Positions 1-6,558 of a stretch of 9,451 nt of DNA are shown in pieces (position 1 is the stretch's first letter; every line of letters starts with the position of its first letter). Both the position numbers and the translations under genes were made by a program. Source of the DNA: Phycisphaerae bacterium (GTDB lineage: Bacteria; Planctomycetota; Phycisphaerae; UBA1845; Fen-1342); assembly GCA_020058145.1 (NCBI GenBank), contig JAGVEP010000449.1, positions 1 through 9,451 of the forward strand, given 5' to 3'. A model generated the notes under the pieces. That model searched no databases and was not told the DNA's origin. It saw nothing but the letters and a program-made list of their open reading frames with translations.

Positions 1-60
1 GACCTGTTGAAACTGCTGACGCGGCTCGAAACCACCCCGGCACGCGCCAAGTCCGCGTGA
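1..60 (+). CDS. C-terminal fragment of an unidentified gene
   Basis: Frame 1 is open from the window edge to a TGA at 58-60 and encodes 19 residues ending TTPARAKSA. Third positions are mostly G or C, as in the real genes of this window, which is the only support for coding. The stop lies 9 nt from the stop of the convergent lipoprotein gene at 70. Too little remains to name a family or exclude a chance open frame. Confidence 0.4.
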   Translation, partial: DLLKLLTRLETTPARAKSA

Positions 61-69
61 TAAAATACG

Positions 70-285
70 TCACCGAATTAACGGGGCAGAGCACTTAGTT
101 CGCCCATTGCCGATAACTGGTGGCTGGGCCTCCCGAGCCGGTGAGCCTTCGGGGACGGGTATAGCCGCTCCGGCCCGAATACGGTCGTGGTCCTTCGGAT
201 CCATGCGGTCCTTTTCCGCCACACACCCGGCGTTGCCGCACAGGGACACCGCCATTGCAGTAGTCAGAACAACAATCGTTCTCAT
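70..285 (-). CDS. small putative lipoprotein, proline-rich
   Basis: Encodes 71 residues. The ATG at 285 is preferred over the longer frame beginning at 342 because it has an AGGAG Shine-Dalgarno sequence (plus-strand 293-297) with 7 nt spacing, and because it starts directly on a signal peptide. Residues 1-21 consist of MR followed by a hydrophobic stretch ending in NAGC, so Cys21 is the probable lipidation site and export to the membrane is expected. The mature part (about 50 residues) is charged then rich in Pro, Ala and Gly, with no recognisable domain. It lies 63 nt downstream of another lipoprotein gene on the same strand and may be co-transcribed with it. The function is unknown; small lipoproteins of this type are usually lineage-specific. 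Confidence 0.6.
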   Translation of the reverse strand: MRTIVVLTTAMAVSLCGNAGCVAEKDRMDPKDHDRIRAGAAIPVPEGSPAREAQPPVIGNGRTKCSAPLIR

Positions 286-348
286 GAAAAGGCTCCTACC
301 ACGGTGCAGTCGGATTCGAACAGGACTTCTCAAGACTGGCACATATTT

Positions 349-765
349 TCATGATCCGATTGCTGCGCGGCAGGCCGATTCCGTGCGGTACACCGTCGCA
401 CCAATCTGACTTCCGTCGCTGCAGCGCCGGGTCACCCAGCCGTCGTCGCCGGCGTCGAACTTGCAAAGCAGGCAATCGTCGCTAACGACGCTTCCAGTTA
501 CGGGCACGCCCGGTCCCGGGTTGACCCCGTCGCTCCACTCGCCGTACGAGCCCACTTGACCGACCGGGGTTGTGTTATTTGTATTGTGAATCGTCGACCC
601 GACCTGGTACGTGCTTTGTTGATAATCTTCGGTGCTTGGTCGGATGACCTCGTCTTCAGCGGCATCGAACAGCGCACCAAAAAGACTATCAAAACACCCA
701 CAAGTCAGCATTGTGACCGTTGCGAGGGTTACGCCCAAGATGTATTTACCGGCCATGCGCTTCAT
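349..765 (-). CDS. putative lipoprotein with cysteine-containing C-terminal region
   Basis: Encodes 138 residues. The ATG at 765 is chosen because GGAGAG (plus-strand 772-777) lies 6 nt upstream and the protein then begins with a typical signal peptide: MKR, a hydrophobic core to about residue 21, and LTCGC, so Cys24 (or Cys22) is the probable lipidated residue. The longer open frame reaching 1143 overlaps the TIM-barrel gene and reads as non-coding there. Residues 40-95 are low in hydrophobicity and rich in Ser, Thr, Gly, Asn and Pro, resembling a linker. Residues 98-138 hold a CLLC pair plus Cys115 and Cys132, with aromatic residues, and could be a small disulfide-bonded domain. No family is recognised. 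A second lipoprotein gene follows 63 nt downstream. Confidence 0.65.
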   Translation of the reverse strand: MKRMAGKYILGVTLATVTMLTCGCFDSLFGALFDAAEDEVIRPSTEDYQQSTYQVGSTIHNTNNTTPVGQVGSYGEWSDGVNPGPGVPVTGSVVSDDCLLCKFDAGDDGWVTRRCSDGSQIGATVYRTESACRAAIGS

Positions 766-916
766 GAGTTGCTCTCCATACTGTCTTTTGATGTACAGTC
801 CACACAAGGGAGACGGGGGTACCGCATAAAAGCCACACCTGGTAATGGCCTGACAGGAGTCAAGCGGCGGCCCCTGAGTACTTCTGACACACGTTGCGTT
901 CATGTGCGGTGACCCT

Positions 917-1858
917 TCAACGATTGCCTTGCCTGATCGCCTGGTTATACTGCCCGCCAAGTCGGGCGGACTTGTAGCAGCGTGGCGTTCGTGCGCCGCT
1001 GTCCGAATTCTCCACGCGGCGCTCCGAGACGCCGGTGACATGGGCAGGCGGTCCGGCAGCGGCGAGAACGCAATCCACTTGTGGCCACGTGGCAAGTGTC
1101 GCCGCGCCCCCGAGGTCACTGATAATCGCGAGCGGGTGCCCACGGATTGTTTGATGCACTTGCTGGACCACGCCGCGGCTGGGCAACTCGCAATTGTCGA
1201 GATCGCCGATGCTTACGACATCGACGTACCTGATGGCGGACGATATAGGTGCTCTGAACGCGCGCGGTGCGGTACCGTGGTGAGCAGAATCGAAGGACGT
1301 GTTCTCGCCGCATGTCGACTCCAACGAGAGCTGCATTCGGCCGAAGTAAAGGCCCCGCCAGTCGCTCTCACGCCGGGCGTGGTCTACCGCCGCGGGCGCT
1401 TCCGAGGTATTGTGCCCCATGCTGGCCGGGCTGGCCCAGACGCCGCCGACGCCTTGCGGCAGCCGGCAGAACACGTCTTGCGGCCGCAGGTCGGGGCAGT
1501 TCACGCCGATGAAGAAGCCCGGGTGTCGTTCGGCTGCCAACCGCGCGGCGCGGAGCACTTTCTGATGGCCAATGCCGTCGCCAACCAGGAATACGCCGTC
1601 GGCGCCGCCCCCCCGCGCGGCGTCGACCTGGTCCAAGGTGGCCCGGTCCGCCGTTACTGGGATCACGGAGAGCAGCACCGGCTGCCGATCGCCGAAAAAC
1701 TGTCGGAAGCGTTGGCGAGCGTCAGCGGTTGTTCTTTCCGCGCTAAGGCCCGCTTCGGAAGGCAGGCCTGACCGGTTGGAGACCGATCCCACAGGGCCTT
1801 TTGAACGGCTGGGAACCGATCCAACCGAGTTTTCTGGAATGTTGGTGGTTCCTGTCAT
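917..1858 (-). CDS. TIM-barrel protein of the BtpA/SgcQ-like type
   Basis: Encodes 313 residues. The ATG at 1858 has AGGAG (AGGAGAG, plus-strand 1866-1872) 7 nt upstream. From about residue 50 the sequence follows the order of a BtpA-like barrel: RFRQFFGDRQPVLLSVIPV (first strand), a helix, GGGADGVFLVGDGI, then HPGFFIGVNCPDL, a GVGGVW strand, DWRGLYFG, RYVDVVS, HPLAIISD and VDCVLAAAG. Related proteins are often annotated as adenine phosphoribosyltransferase without proof, and the substrate is unknown. Oddities are a low-complexity N-terminal extension (residues 10-32) built from two 11-residue copies of a DNA repeat, a loop after YVDVV lacking the glycine-rich TSGPGTG-like motif I expect there, and a C-terminal tail from about residue 285 that does not look like the family. 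A divergent or decaying homologue is possible. The opposite-strand open frame over the same stretch is judged a shadow. Confidence 0.7.
   Translation of the reverse strand: MTGTTNIPENSVGSVPSRSKGPVGSVSNRSGLPSEAGLSAERTTADARQRFRQFFGDRQPVLLSVIPVTADRATLDQVDAARGGGADGVFLVGDGIGHQKVLRAARLAAERHPGFFIGVNCPDLRPQDVFCRLPQGVGGVWASPASMGHNTSEAPAAVDHARRESDWRGLYFGRMQLSLESTCGENTSFDSAHHGTAPRAFRAPISSAIRYVDVVSIGDLDNCELPSRGVVQQVHQTIRGHPLAIISDLGGAATLATWPQVDCVLAAAGPPAHVTGVSERRVENSDSGARTPRCYKSARLGGQYNQAIRQGNR
952..973. repeat. nested small inverted repeats near the 3' end of the TIM-barrel gene
   Basis: GCCCG (952-956) pairs with CGGGC (963-967). An overlapping alternative pairs AAGTC (959-963) with GACTT (969-973). 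The two hairpins are mutually exclusive. They fall in the atypical C-terminal tail of the TIM-barrel gene, which suggests intergenic-type sequence read as protein. No T-run follows on the minus strand, so a terminator role is weak. Confidence 0.3.
1770..1825. repeat. two imperfect 23-nt direct repeat units, 33-nt period
   Basis: Unit one (1770-1792) and unit two (1803-1825) match at 18 of 23 positions by eye, around a shared ACCGATCC core. The 33-nt spacing keeps the reading frame of the gene on the minus strand, where they encode VGSVPSRSK and VGSVSNRSG. The units also contain short self-complementary GGTT/AACC elements. This is probably a dispersed intergenic-type repeat that became part of the 5' coding end. 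Confidence 0.55.
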
Positions 1859-2162
1859 GCTGCCGCTCTCCTGGCGTCGGCTTCACGTATCTCCCGCACG
1901 TTCCACCCTGACCTTCGGGACTCCGGCGAGAATCTTTCCGCGCTGGGGACGATTTTTTCTGAATCCGGCTCACGATCAGCCATTCAGGGGCAGCCGGCCG
2001 GTTCTATGGACGTGGCTGGCTTCCCGCGCAAATCGAGGGCGGCGCCGCGACTGCGACGACCTGGCGTTGCCGCTGCGGCAGCAGGGCTGGATTCGCGACG
2101 CTCGGTTACGGTATAAAGGACGTTGTTCATGTGATTTGCGGCCATGACGGGACGTCCGGCGA
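1859..2162. other. divergent intergenic region between TIM-barrel gene and sigma/kinase operon
   Basis: About 300 nt without a convincing gene. It should hold promoters for both the leftward TIM-barrel gene and the rightward sigma/kinase pair. A TATAAA box at 2112-2117 is the only clear core-promoter-like element on the plus strand. A T6 run occurs near 1951-1956 without a strong stem in front of it. Open frames crossing this stretch have no ribosome binding site and no recognisable protein. Confidence 0.5.
2088..2117 (+). promoter_or_regulatory. possible promoter for the sigma/kinase pair
   Basis: TATAAA at 2112-2117 resembles a -10 element. TGGATT at 2088-2093, 18 nt upstream, is only a loose match to a -35 box (three of six positions). 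The element sits about 55 nt before the sigma-factor start, in the expected place. It would be a housekeeping-type promoter; no autoregulatory ECF promoter motif was recognised. Confidence 0.25.
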
Positions 2163-2171
2163 GTGCGTGCC

Positions 2172-2792
2172 ATGGCGGTCGAGACGGAGAGGCAGTGGGC
2201 GCTGACCACGATTGGCAGCCAGTCGTTGGCGTGTCGGCTGCAGGATCCGCGCAATGAGGACGCCTGGCGGCAGGTGGAAGACCGGTACGGCCCGATGGTA
2301 CGGCTCTTCGCGCGGCACATGGGACTGCCGTCGCGGCTGGCCGACGAAGCCCGGCAGGACGCGATGCTGGGGCTGGTCAAAGTGGTTCGGGCGGGCAAGT
2401 ACGATTCAAGCAAGGGCCGCCTGCGCGCGCTTCTATTTGGGATCGCCCGGCACAAAATCGTTGACATCATCCAGCGCGAGACTGACCAGCAGCGCGTTGG
2501 GCTCCAGCCGGACCGCAGCAGCTTTTTCGGCCAGGTGCCCAGCGAAAAGACGATGGAGGACGAATGGAGGCGACAAGAGGCGGCAGCGATCGCGGCCCAG
2601 TGCTTGCGCGAGGCCCGGGCCCATTTCAGCCGAGACACGTACCGCATGTACGTCATGCACGGTGTCAAGCGCACGCCGTCCAAGGTTGTCGCCGAGCGGC
2701 TGGGGAAGACCGAGGCGGCGGTCAACATGGCCACTCAAAAGGTGCGAGCATATCTAAACGAAATCCACCCAGAGATGCAGGAGATCTTCTGA
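2172..2792 (+). CDS. ECF-type RNA polymerase sigma factor
   Basis: Encodes 206 residues from ATG 2172; an in-frame GTG at 2163 would add three residues, and neither start has a good Shine-Dalgarno sequence. After a TTIGSQSLACRLQDPR lead common in planctomycete ECF factors, region 2 spans about residues 34-105, with DEARQDAMLGLVKVV followed by KGRLRALLFGIARHKIVDI, the conserved core-binding and -10 recognition segment. A variable linker follows. Region 4 spans about 140-200, with a helix-turn-helix at SKVVAERLGKTEAAVNMATQKVRAYL that would contact the -35 element. No anti-sigma gene is next to it; a kinase gene starts 4 nt after its stop, an arrangement known for ECF groups linked to Ser/Thr kinases. 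Regulation by kinase activity or interaction is therefore plausible but inferred. Confidence 0.88.
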   Translation: MAVETERQWALTTIGSQSLACRLQDPRNEDAWRQVEDRYGPMVRLFARHMGLPSRLADEARQDAMLGLVKVVRAGKYDSSKGRLRALLFGIARHKIVDIIQRETDQQRVGLQPDRSSFFGQVPSEKTMEDEWRRQEAAAIAAQCLREARAHFSRDTYRMYVMHGVKRTPSKVVAERLGKTEAAVNMATQKVRAYLNEIHPEMQEIF

Positions 2793-2796
2793 GCTC

Positions 2797-5700
2797 ATGG
2801 GACCGAGCGGTTCACTACCCGGCGGCCGGGATGCTCTGAACCTCTATCCCGATCTCGACGTTACTGGAAGGGCCAGCGCGGCGGACGCCACGATCCTGGG
2901 CGGCAGCGCAATGGCACCGAGCGATGGGCTCGCTTTTCGCGACGGCATATCCATGGCGACGTCCGACCCACAACCACGGCGGTTCCCGGCCCGCTACGAC
3001 ATTGTTGAGAAAATCGCGGAAACGCGGCTCTCCCGCACGTGGAAGGCGTTTGATCATGTTCGCGGGACGCAGATTGTCCTCAAGGAGCCGCTGCCCGCCG
3101 CCAGCCTGGACCGCACGGCGCTCGACCGGTTCAAGCAGGAGGTGCAGTCCGTCTCCCGGCTGACGCACGGGAGTATCGTGCCGGTCTACGACCCGTATTT
3201 GGACGAGCCGCCCTATTTCTACGCCATGCCTTTCATCGAGGGCGTGCACCTGGACGAGTTCTGCCAGCGGCAGTCGCTTTCCATCGTTGACCGACTCCGC
3301 CTGTTCCTGAAGATCTGCGAAGCCGTCCAACACGCGCATTCGCACGACGTTATTCACCGGGATCTGAAGCCCAATAACATCCTGGTGGACGAAGACGGCA
3401 AGCCGCACCTACTCGACTTCGGACTGGGTCGCATCCTCGCTTCGGCTGACCGGGTTGAACTGAACGGGGTGTTCGGCGCGCCCGGCTACATGTCGCCGGA
3501 GCAGGCGGCCGCGCGCGCGACCGACATGCGAACCGACGTGTACGGGCTGGGTGTGATCCTCTTTGAGATGCTCACGGGCGCGCTGCCGATCGAGCTGACG
3601 CGCGACTTCTCCGAGCTGAGGCGCCGGATTGTGGAGGAGCCGCCGCGCAGGCCGCGTGCCCTTCGGCCTGAATTAGGTTGGGAACTCGAAGCCATCGTGC
3701 TGCGGGCGTTGGAGAAGGAACCGGGCGGCCGCTATCAAAGCGTCGCCGACTTTGCGCGTGACGTGGACAACGTTCTGTGTCGCCGGCCAGTGAGCGCGGT
3801 ACCGGGCACGCGCGCTTACCGCACGCGCTGTTGGTGGCGGCGAAACAAGAAGGCCATCGTGCTGGTCGGTCTGGTCGTGACGAGCGTGCTCGCGCTCACG
3901 ACCTACGCCGTCACGCTCTCGCTGTCCAAAGCGGCCGAGAGGGCCCGCTCCGCCGAGCAGGTGGCAACTGCCGCCGAAGAAGGACGCCACAAGCTCGCCG
4001 TCGCGTACGGGCGCGCTCAGACCAAGGCGGACAATCCGATCGCGGCCGCGACGACCTTACTGGCTGAGCATCGCCGCTATGACTCTGTGCGCACGCGCGG
4101 GGCCCTGTGGGAGTTCTACCGTCGCTACCCCTGTGTGTACCACGTGGGCCGCGCGTTCGGCCGTCAGACGCACGTGGCGTACAGCCCGGATGGGCGGTGT
4201 CTCGTCAGCGTGCAGCGCGAGAACTCACAGGATGGACGTCTGATCGTGTACGGAGCCGAAACGGGGGAGGAGGTGCAGATCCTGCCCAGCGAACAGGCCA
4301 AGGCTGCCTGCATCGCGTTCGCCCCGCAAGGGGATCGCCTGTATGTCGGTGGCAGCGACGGTCGCATTCACGTGTGGACGGTTCTCCTGGCCACCGGGCA
4401 ACTGGCTGAGCACTCGATCGCGGAAAATGCGCACCTGCCGGCGGCGGTCAGCGCGATCACGGTTTCCAAAGGTGGGCAGGAGATAGCTGCCGGCACCAAA
4501 CAAGGTCAGATCTGTGTCTGGGCGGTACAAACTGGCCAGTTCGTGAGCGCCCTGAGCCTCACGGACATGGGTCTCGTGGCCGATCTGGCGTTCTCGCCGG
4601 ACGGGTCGCGTCTGGCCATCGCCTGCAGATCCGGCGATATCTCCGATGGATACCACCGCGGTGGTCTGTGGGTGTGGGACATTCAGAGCGCTCGCGAAAT
4701 CGGACATCGCCTGGACCGCAATTGCCGCTCCGTGCGCTGGTCGGAGGACGGCCAGGACGTGCTGTTCGGTGATGATGTGGTTTGGCGCTGGAACCTCGCT
4801 TCAAATGCCGAGGCAGCCCTGGGCTCCCGCGTCCAATGGGGCGTGCGCTCGCTGGACCTGACCGGCGACGGTCAGTACGTCGCCGTGGCCAGGGGGGACG
4901 GCCGGATTCGCTTCTACGATGTGCGGGCGGGCGAGTGGTGCCAGGTTTCGGGCTATCACGAGAGCGCGGTGGCCGACCGCATCGGCCTGTGCTTCTCTCC
5001 GGACGGACACCATGTGGCTTCTGTGGGCCTGGATGGCCTGCGCGTGTGGGATTTCTATCCTGCCGCAATTGACAGGCTCCCGGGGCTGCCGGTGCTGCAA
5101 GCATCCGCGAGCGGACGCACAGTGTCGCCGGATGGCACGATGGTGGCGGGAGGATTCGAGCTGGAACCAACGGCTGCGAGCGCTGACGGATTCGCCCCGG
5201 ATACCGACGCAGCACCCGCGAATGAGACGACGCCGACGGTGTATCGCCTGTATGTGTATGTGTGTGAGCATGATCGTTGGCGCGTCTTTGCTGGATCGCC
5301 GAGCGCAATCCCCGTGAGCCCGATCGCGGCGTTCCAAAGTCCGGGTTCGGTGTACTGGGGACGGCTTGGCCCGGATGCAGAGGTAAGCGAGATCGGGGTG
5401 GCCAACCTGGGCGCGCCAGTTCTGGATCAACTCTGCTTCCGCGTGAGCGGCTACTTGACCTGGGGTGGCTGGTGGAACGAAGAGCAGGGGTCGCTGCTCA
5501 TCGGCTGCAAGGATGGTCGGTTGTGGACTGCATCCACACATTCATGCGGGGCCCAAGAACCGCGCCTCATCCCGGTCCCGTGGAGGGATGCGCCGCCGAG
5601 TCCGTTGACTTTCACAACGCGAACCACCGATGGACGCTTTCTCGCGGCATGCTGGGAGGGCAAAGACGGACCTGGTCGGGTCGTTGTGTGGCGCACCACG

Positions 5701-6225
5701 GGGAACGCTCGTCCCGACGCCGAATTTGAGCAAGCGCACGAGTTGTACGCCGACTTCCCGACGCACGACGTCACATGGCGGATGGCCTTCGTCCGGAACC
5801 GTGCAGGCGACCTCATTCTCGCGACAGCAGGCAGCGTGCGCGATGTTCACCTGTGGGAGCTCCCCACTGGCAGACTGGTTGGGCGACTGGTTGGCCACCG
5901 CGACGCCGTGCGACAGTGCGTGGCCTTGGAGGATCGTCTGCTCGTAACCGCCTCCGACGACAAGACCGCCCGTGTCTGGGATGCCATTGAACAGGAAGAG
6001 GTTTGCGAACTCTACTCCGGATCGCAGGGGCGCCCCCTGATCGGCGTGGACGCGGGACGCGTCGCTATTCTCGATGGTGATACGCTGACCATCGCTGATG
6101 CAAGCGAGTTTGAGCGGTTCGTTGAAAGCAGCGCCGAGGCCGACTCACGCACTCGAACCACGGCGAATGATCGAGTGACATTGCGGCGACCGGGAGGTCG
6201 GCTATCGTCCGAAGTTCGCCGTTAA
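2797..6225 (+). CDS. transmembrane Ser/Thr protein kinase with C-terminal WD40 propeller
   Basis: Encodes 1142 residues. The ATG at 2797 lies 4 nt after the sigma-factor stop, so translation is probably coupled; later in-frame ATGs (for example residue 53) are alternatives. The Hanks-type kinase domain covers about 67-328: IVLK with Lys96, helix C Glu115, HRDLKPNN with Asp189, DFG at 207-209, and a GAPGYMSPEQ activation-loop end. The glycine-rich loop is missing: residues 71-82 read EKIAETRLSRTW, without GxGxxG. A single membrane span lies at about 353-375, followed by an Ala/Glu-rich helical stretch. From about 455 to 1100 there are repeated PDG...W units; the clearest is GHRDAVRQCVALED...VWDA (about 1033-1063). 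These probably form one or two propellers outside the cytoplasm. Segment 765-935 is weakly repetitive. Such kinase/WD40 proteins are typical of Planctomycetota; ligand and targets are unknown. Confidence 0.92.
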   Translation: MGPSGSLPGGRDALNLYPDLDVTGRASAADATILGGSAMAPSDGLAFRDGISMATSDPQPRRFPARYDIVEKIAETRLSRTWKAFDHVRGTQIVLKEPLPAASLDRTALDRFKQEVQSVSRLTHGSIVPVYDPYLDEPPYFYAMPFIEGVHLDEFCQRQSLSIVDRLRLFLKICEAVQHAHSHDVIHRDLKPNNILVDEDGKPHLLDFGLGRILASADRVELNGVFGAPGYMSPEQAAARATDMRTDVYGLGVILFEMLTGALPIELTRDFSELRRRIVEEPPRRPRALRPELGWELEAIVLRALEKEPGGRYQSVADFARDVDNVLCRRPVSAVPGTRAYRTRCWWRRNKKAIVLVGLVVTSVLALTTYAVTLSLSKAAERARSAEQVATAAEEGRHKLAVAYGRAQTKADNPIAAATTLLAEHRRYDSVRTRGALWEFYRRYPCVYHVGRAFGRQTHVAYSPDGRCLVSVQRENSQDGRLIVYGAETGEEVQILPSEQAKAACIAFAPQGDRLYVGGSDGRIHVWTVLLATGQLAEHSIAENAHLPAAVSAITVSKGGQEIAAGTKQGQICVWAVQTGQFVSALSLTDMGLVADLAFSPDGSRLAIACRSGDISDGYHRGGLWVWDIQSAREIGHRLDRNCRSVRWSEDGQDVLFGDDVVWRWNLASNAEAALGSRVQWGVRSLDLTGDGQYVAVARGDGRIRFYDVRAGEWCQVSGYHESAVADRIGLCFSPDGHHVASVGLDGLRVWDFYPAAIDRLPGLPVLQASASGRTVSPDGTMVAGGFELEPTAASADGFAPDTDAAPANETTPTVYRLYVYVCEHDRWRVFAGSPSAIPVSPIAAFQSPGSVYWGRLGPDAEVSEIGVANLGAPVLDQLCFRVSGYLTWGGWWNEEQGSLLIGCKDGRLWTASTHSCGAQEPRLIPVPWRDAPPSPLTFTTRTTDGRFLAACWEGKDGPGRVVVWRTTGNARPDAEFEQAHELYADFPTHDVTWRMAFVRNRAGDLILATAGSVRDVHLWELPTGRLVGRLVGHRDAVRQCVALEDRLLVTASDDKTARVWDAIEQEEVCELYSGSQGRPLIGVDAGRVAILDGDTLTIADASEFERFVESSAEADSRTRTTANDRVTLRRPGGRLSSEVRR

Positions 6226-6245
6226 TCACCATTTCAAGGTTGTCC

Positions 6246-6267
6246 ACCGCGAGGATCCCGCGGTTTG
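6246..6267 (+). terminator. weak candidate terminator after the kinase gene
   Basis: ACCGCG (6246-6251) pairs with CGCGGT (6259-6264) around a 7-nt loop and runs into TTTG. The stem is short and the T-run minimal, but it lies 20 nt after the kinase stop on the same strand. A rho-independent role is uncertain. Confidence 0.35.
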
Positions 6268-6355
6268 TGGCGTACGTGGGGTCGCCAGCGTTTCGGCCGC
6301 GAGAGCCGGCGCATTGGCAGGTCGGGTCCAAATGGCGGAGCGCCACGCAAATCTA

Positions 6356-6385
6356 GGGCTGGCCGGAGTTTCCAACTCCGAGCCC
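6356..6385. repeat. bulged hairpin
   Basis: GGGCT (6356-6360), a 3-nt bulge, then CGGAGTT (6364-6370) pair with AACTCCG (6374-6380) and AGCCC (6381-6385) around a 3-nt TCC loop, giving 12 base pairs. There is no T-run on either side, so it looks more like a REP-type palindromic element than a classical terminator, although it could slow transcription from the leftward gene. Confidence 0.55.
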
Positions 6386-6387
6386 CA

Positions 6388-6434
6388 TCGTCTACGCGAC
6401 GGGCCTCTTCCTCGTGCAAACAGGAAGAGGACCG
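6388..6434. repeat. dispersed hairpin repeat, copy 1
   Basis: Positions 6388-6410 match 9233-9256 over 23 nt, apart from one extra G in the right copy. CCTCTTCCT (6404-6412) pairs perfectly with AGGAAGAGG (6422-6430) around a 9-nt loop, and CGG/CCG extends the stem beyond one mismatch to 6400 and 6434. On the minus strand it lies downstream of the zinc-finger gene. No T-tract follows. Confidence 0.65.
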
Positions 6435-6558
6435 CGGGCGTGCCCGAAGTCCTGTACGATCCCAGCGGGCCTGCAACGGCCGTTCCGTCGCCCGACCCCC
6501 ACGGGCTGGACGCACACCAGCAACTTCCGCCAAGCGGCGTATGAGCCGCTCGCGGCAT

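Larger units (their letters stand above)
6226..6558. other. convergent intergenic region rich in hairpins
   Basis: About 330 nt between the kinase stop and the end of the leftward zinc-finger gene. No supported gene is seen. It holds the weak terminator at 6246-6267 and two strong hairpins at 6356-6385 and 6400-6434, the second carrying the 23-nt sequence shared with 9233-9256. The rest shows nothing clear. Confidence 0.55.

Noticed and set aside
902..1771. Long plus-strand open frame of 289 codons
   Set aside because: It mirrors the TIM-barrel gene on the other strand, which has a good ribosome binding site and recognisable barrel motifs; the plus translation is Arg/Pro/Ala-rich and matches nothing.
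5236..5274. GT-rich short repeat (GTATGTG units) that might be a microsatellite
   Set aside because: It is short, imperfect and inside the kinase/WD40 coding frame, where it encodes YRLYVYVCEH; no evidence of a functional repeat.
6065..6346. Minus-strand open frame reading LRHLDPTCQCAGSRGRN and NRGILAVDNLEMVINGEL, with good third-position GC
   Set aside because: Its start would be a GTG without ribosome binding site, just after a stop, and it overlaps the kinase 3' end. The text is protein-like, so a relic cannot be excluded, but no family is recognised.
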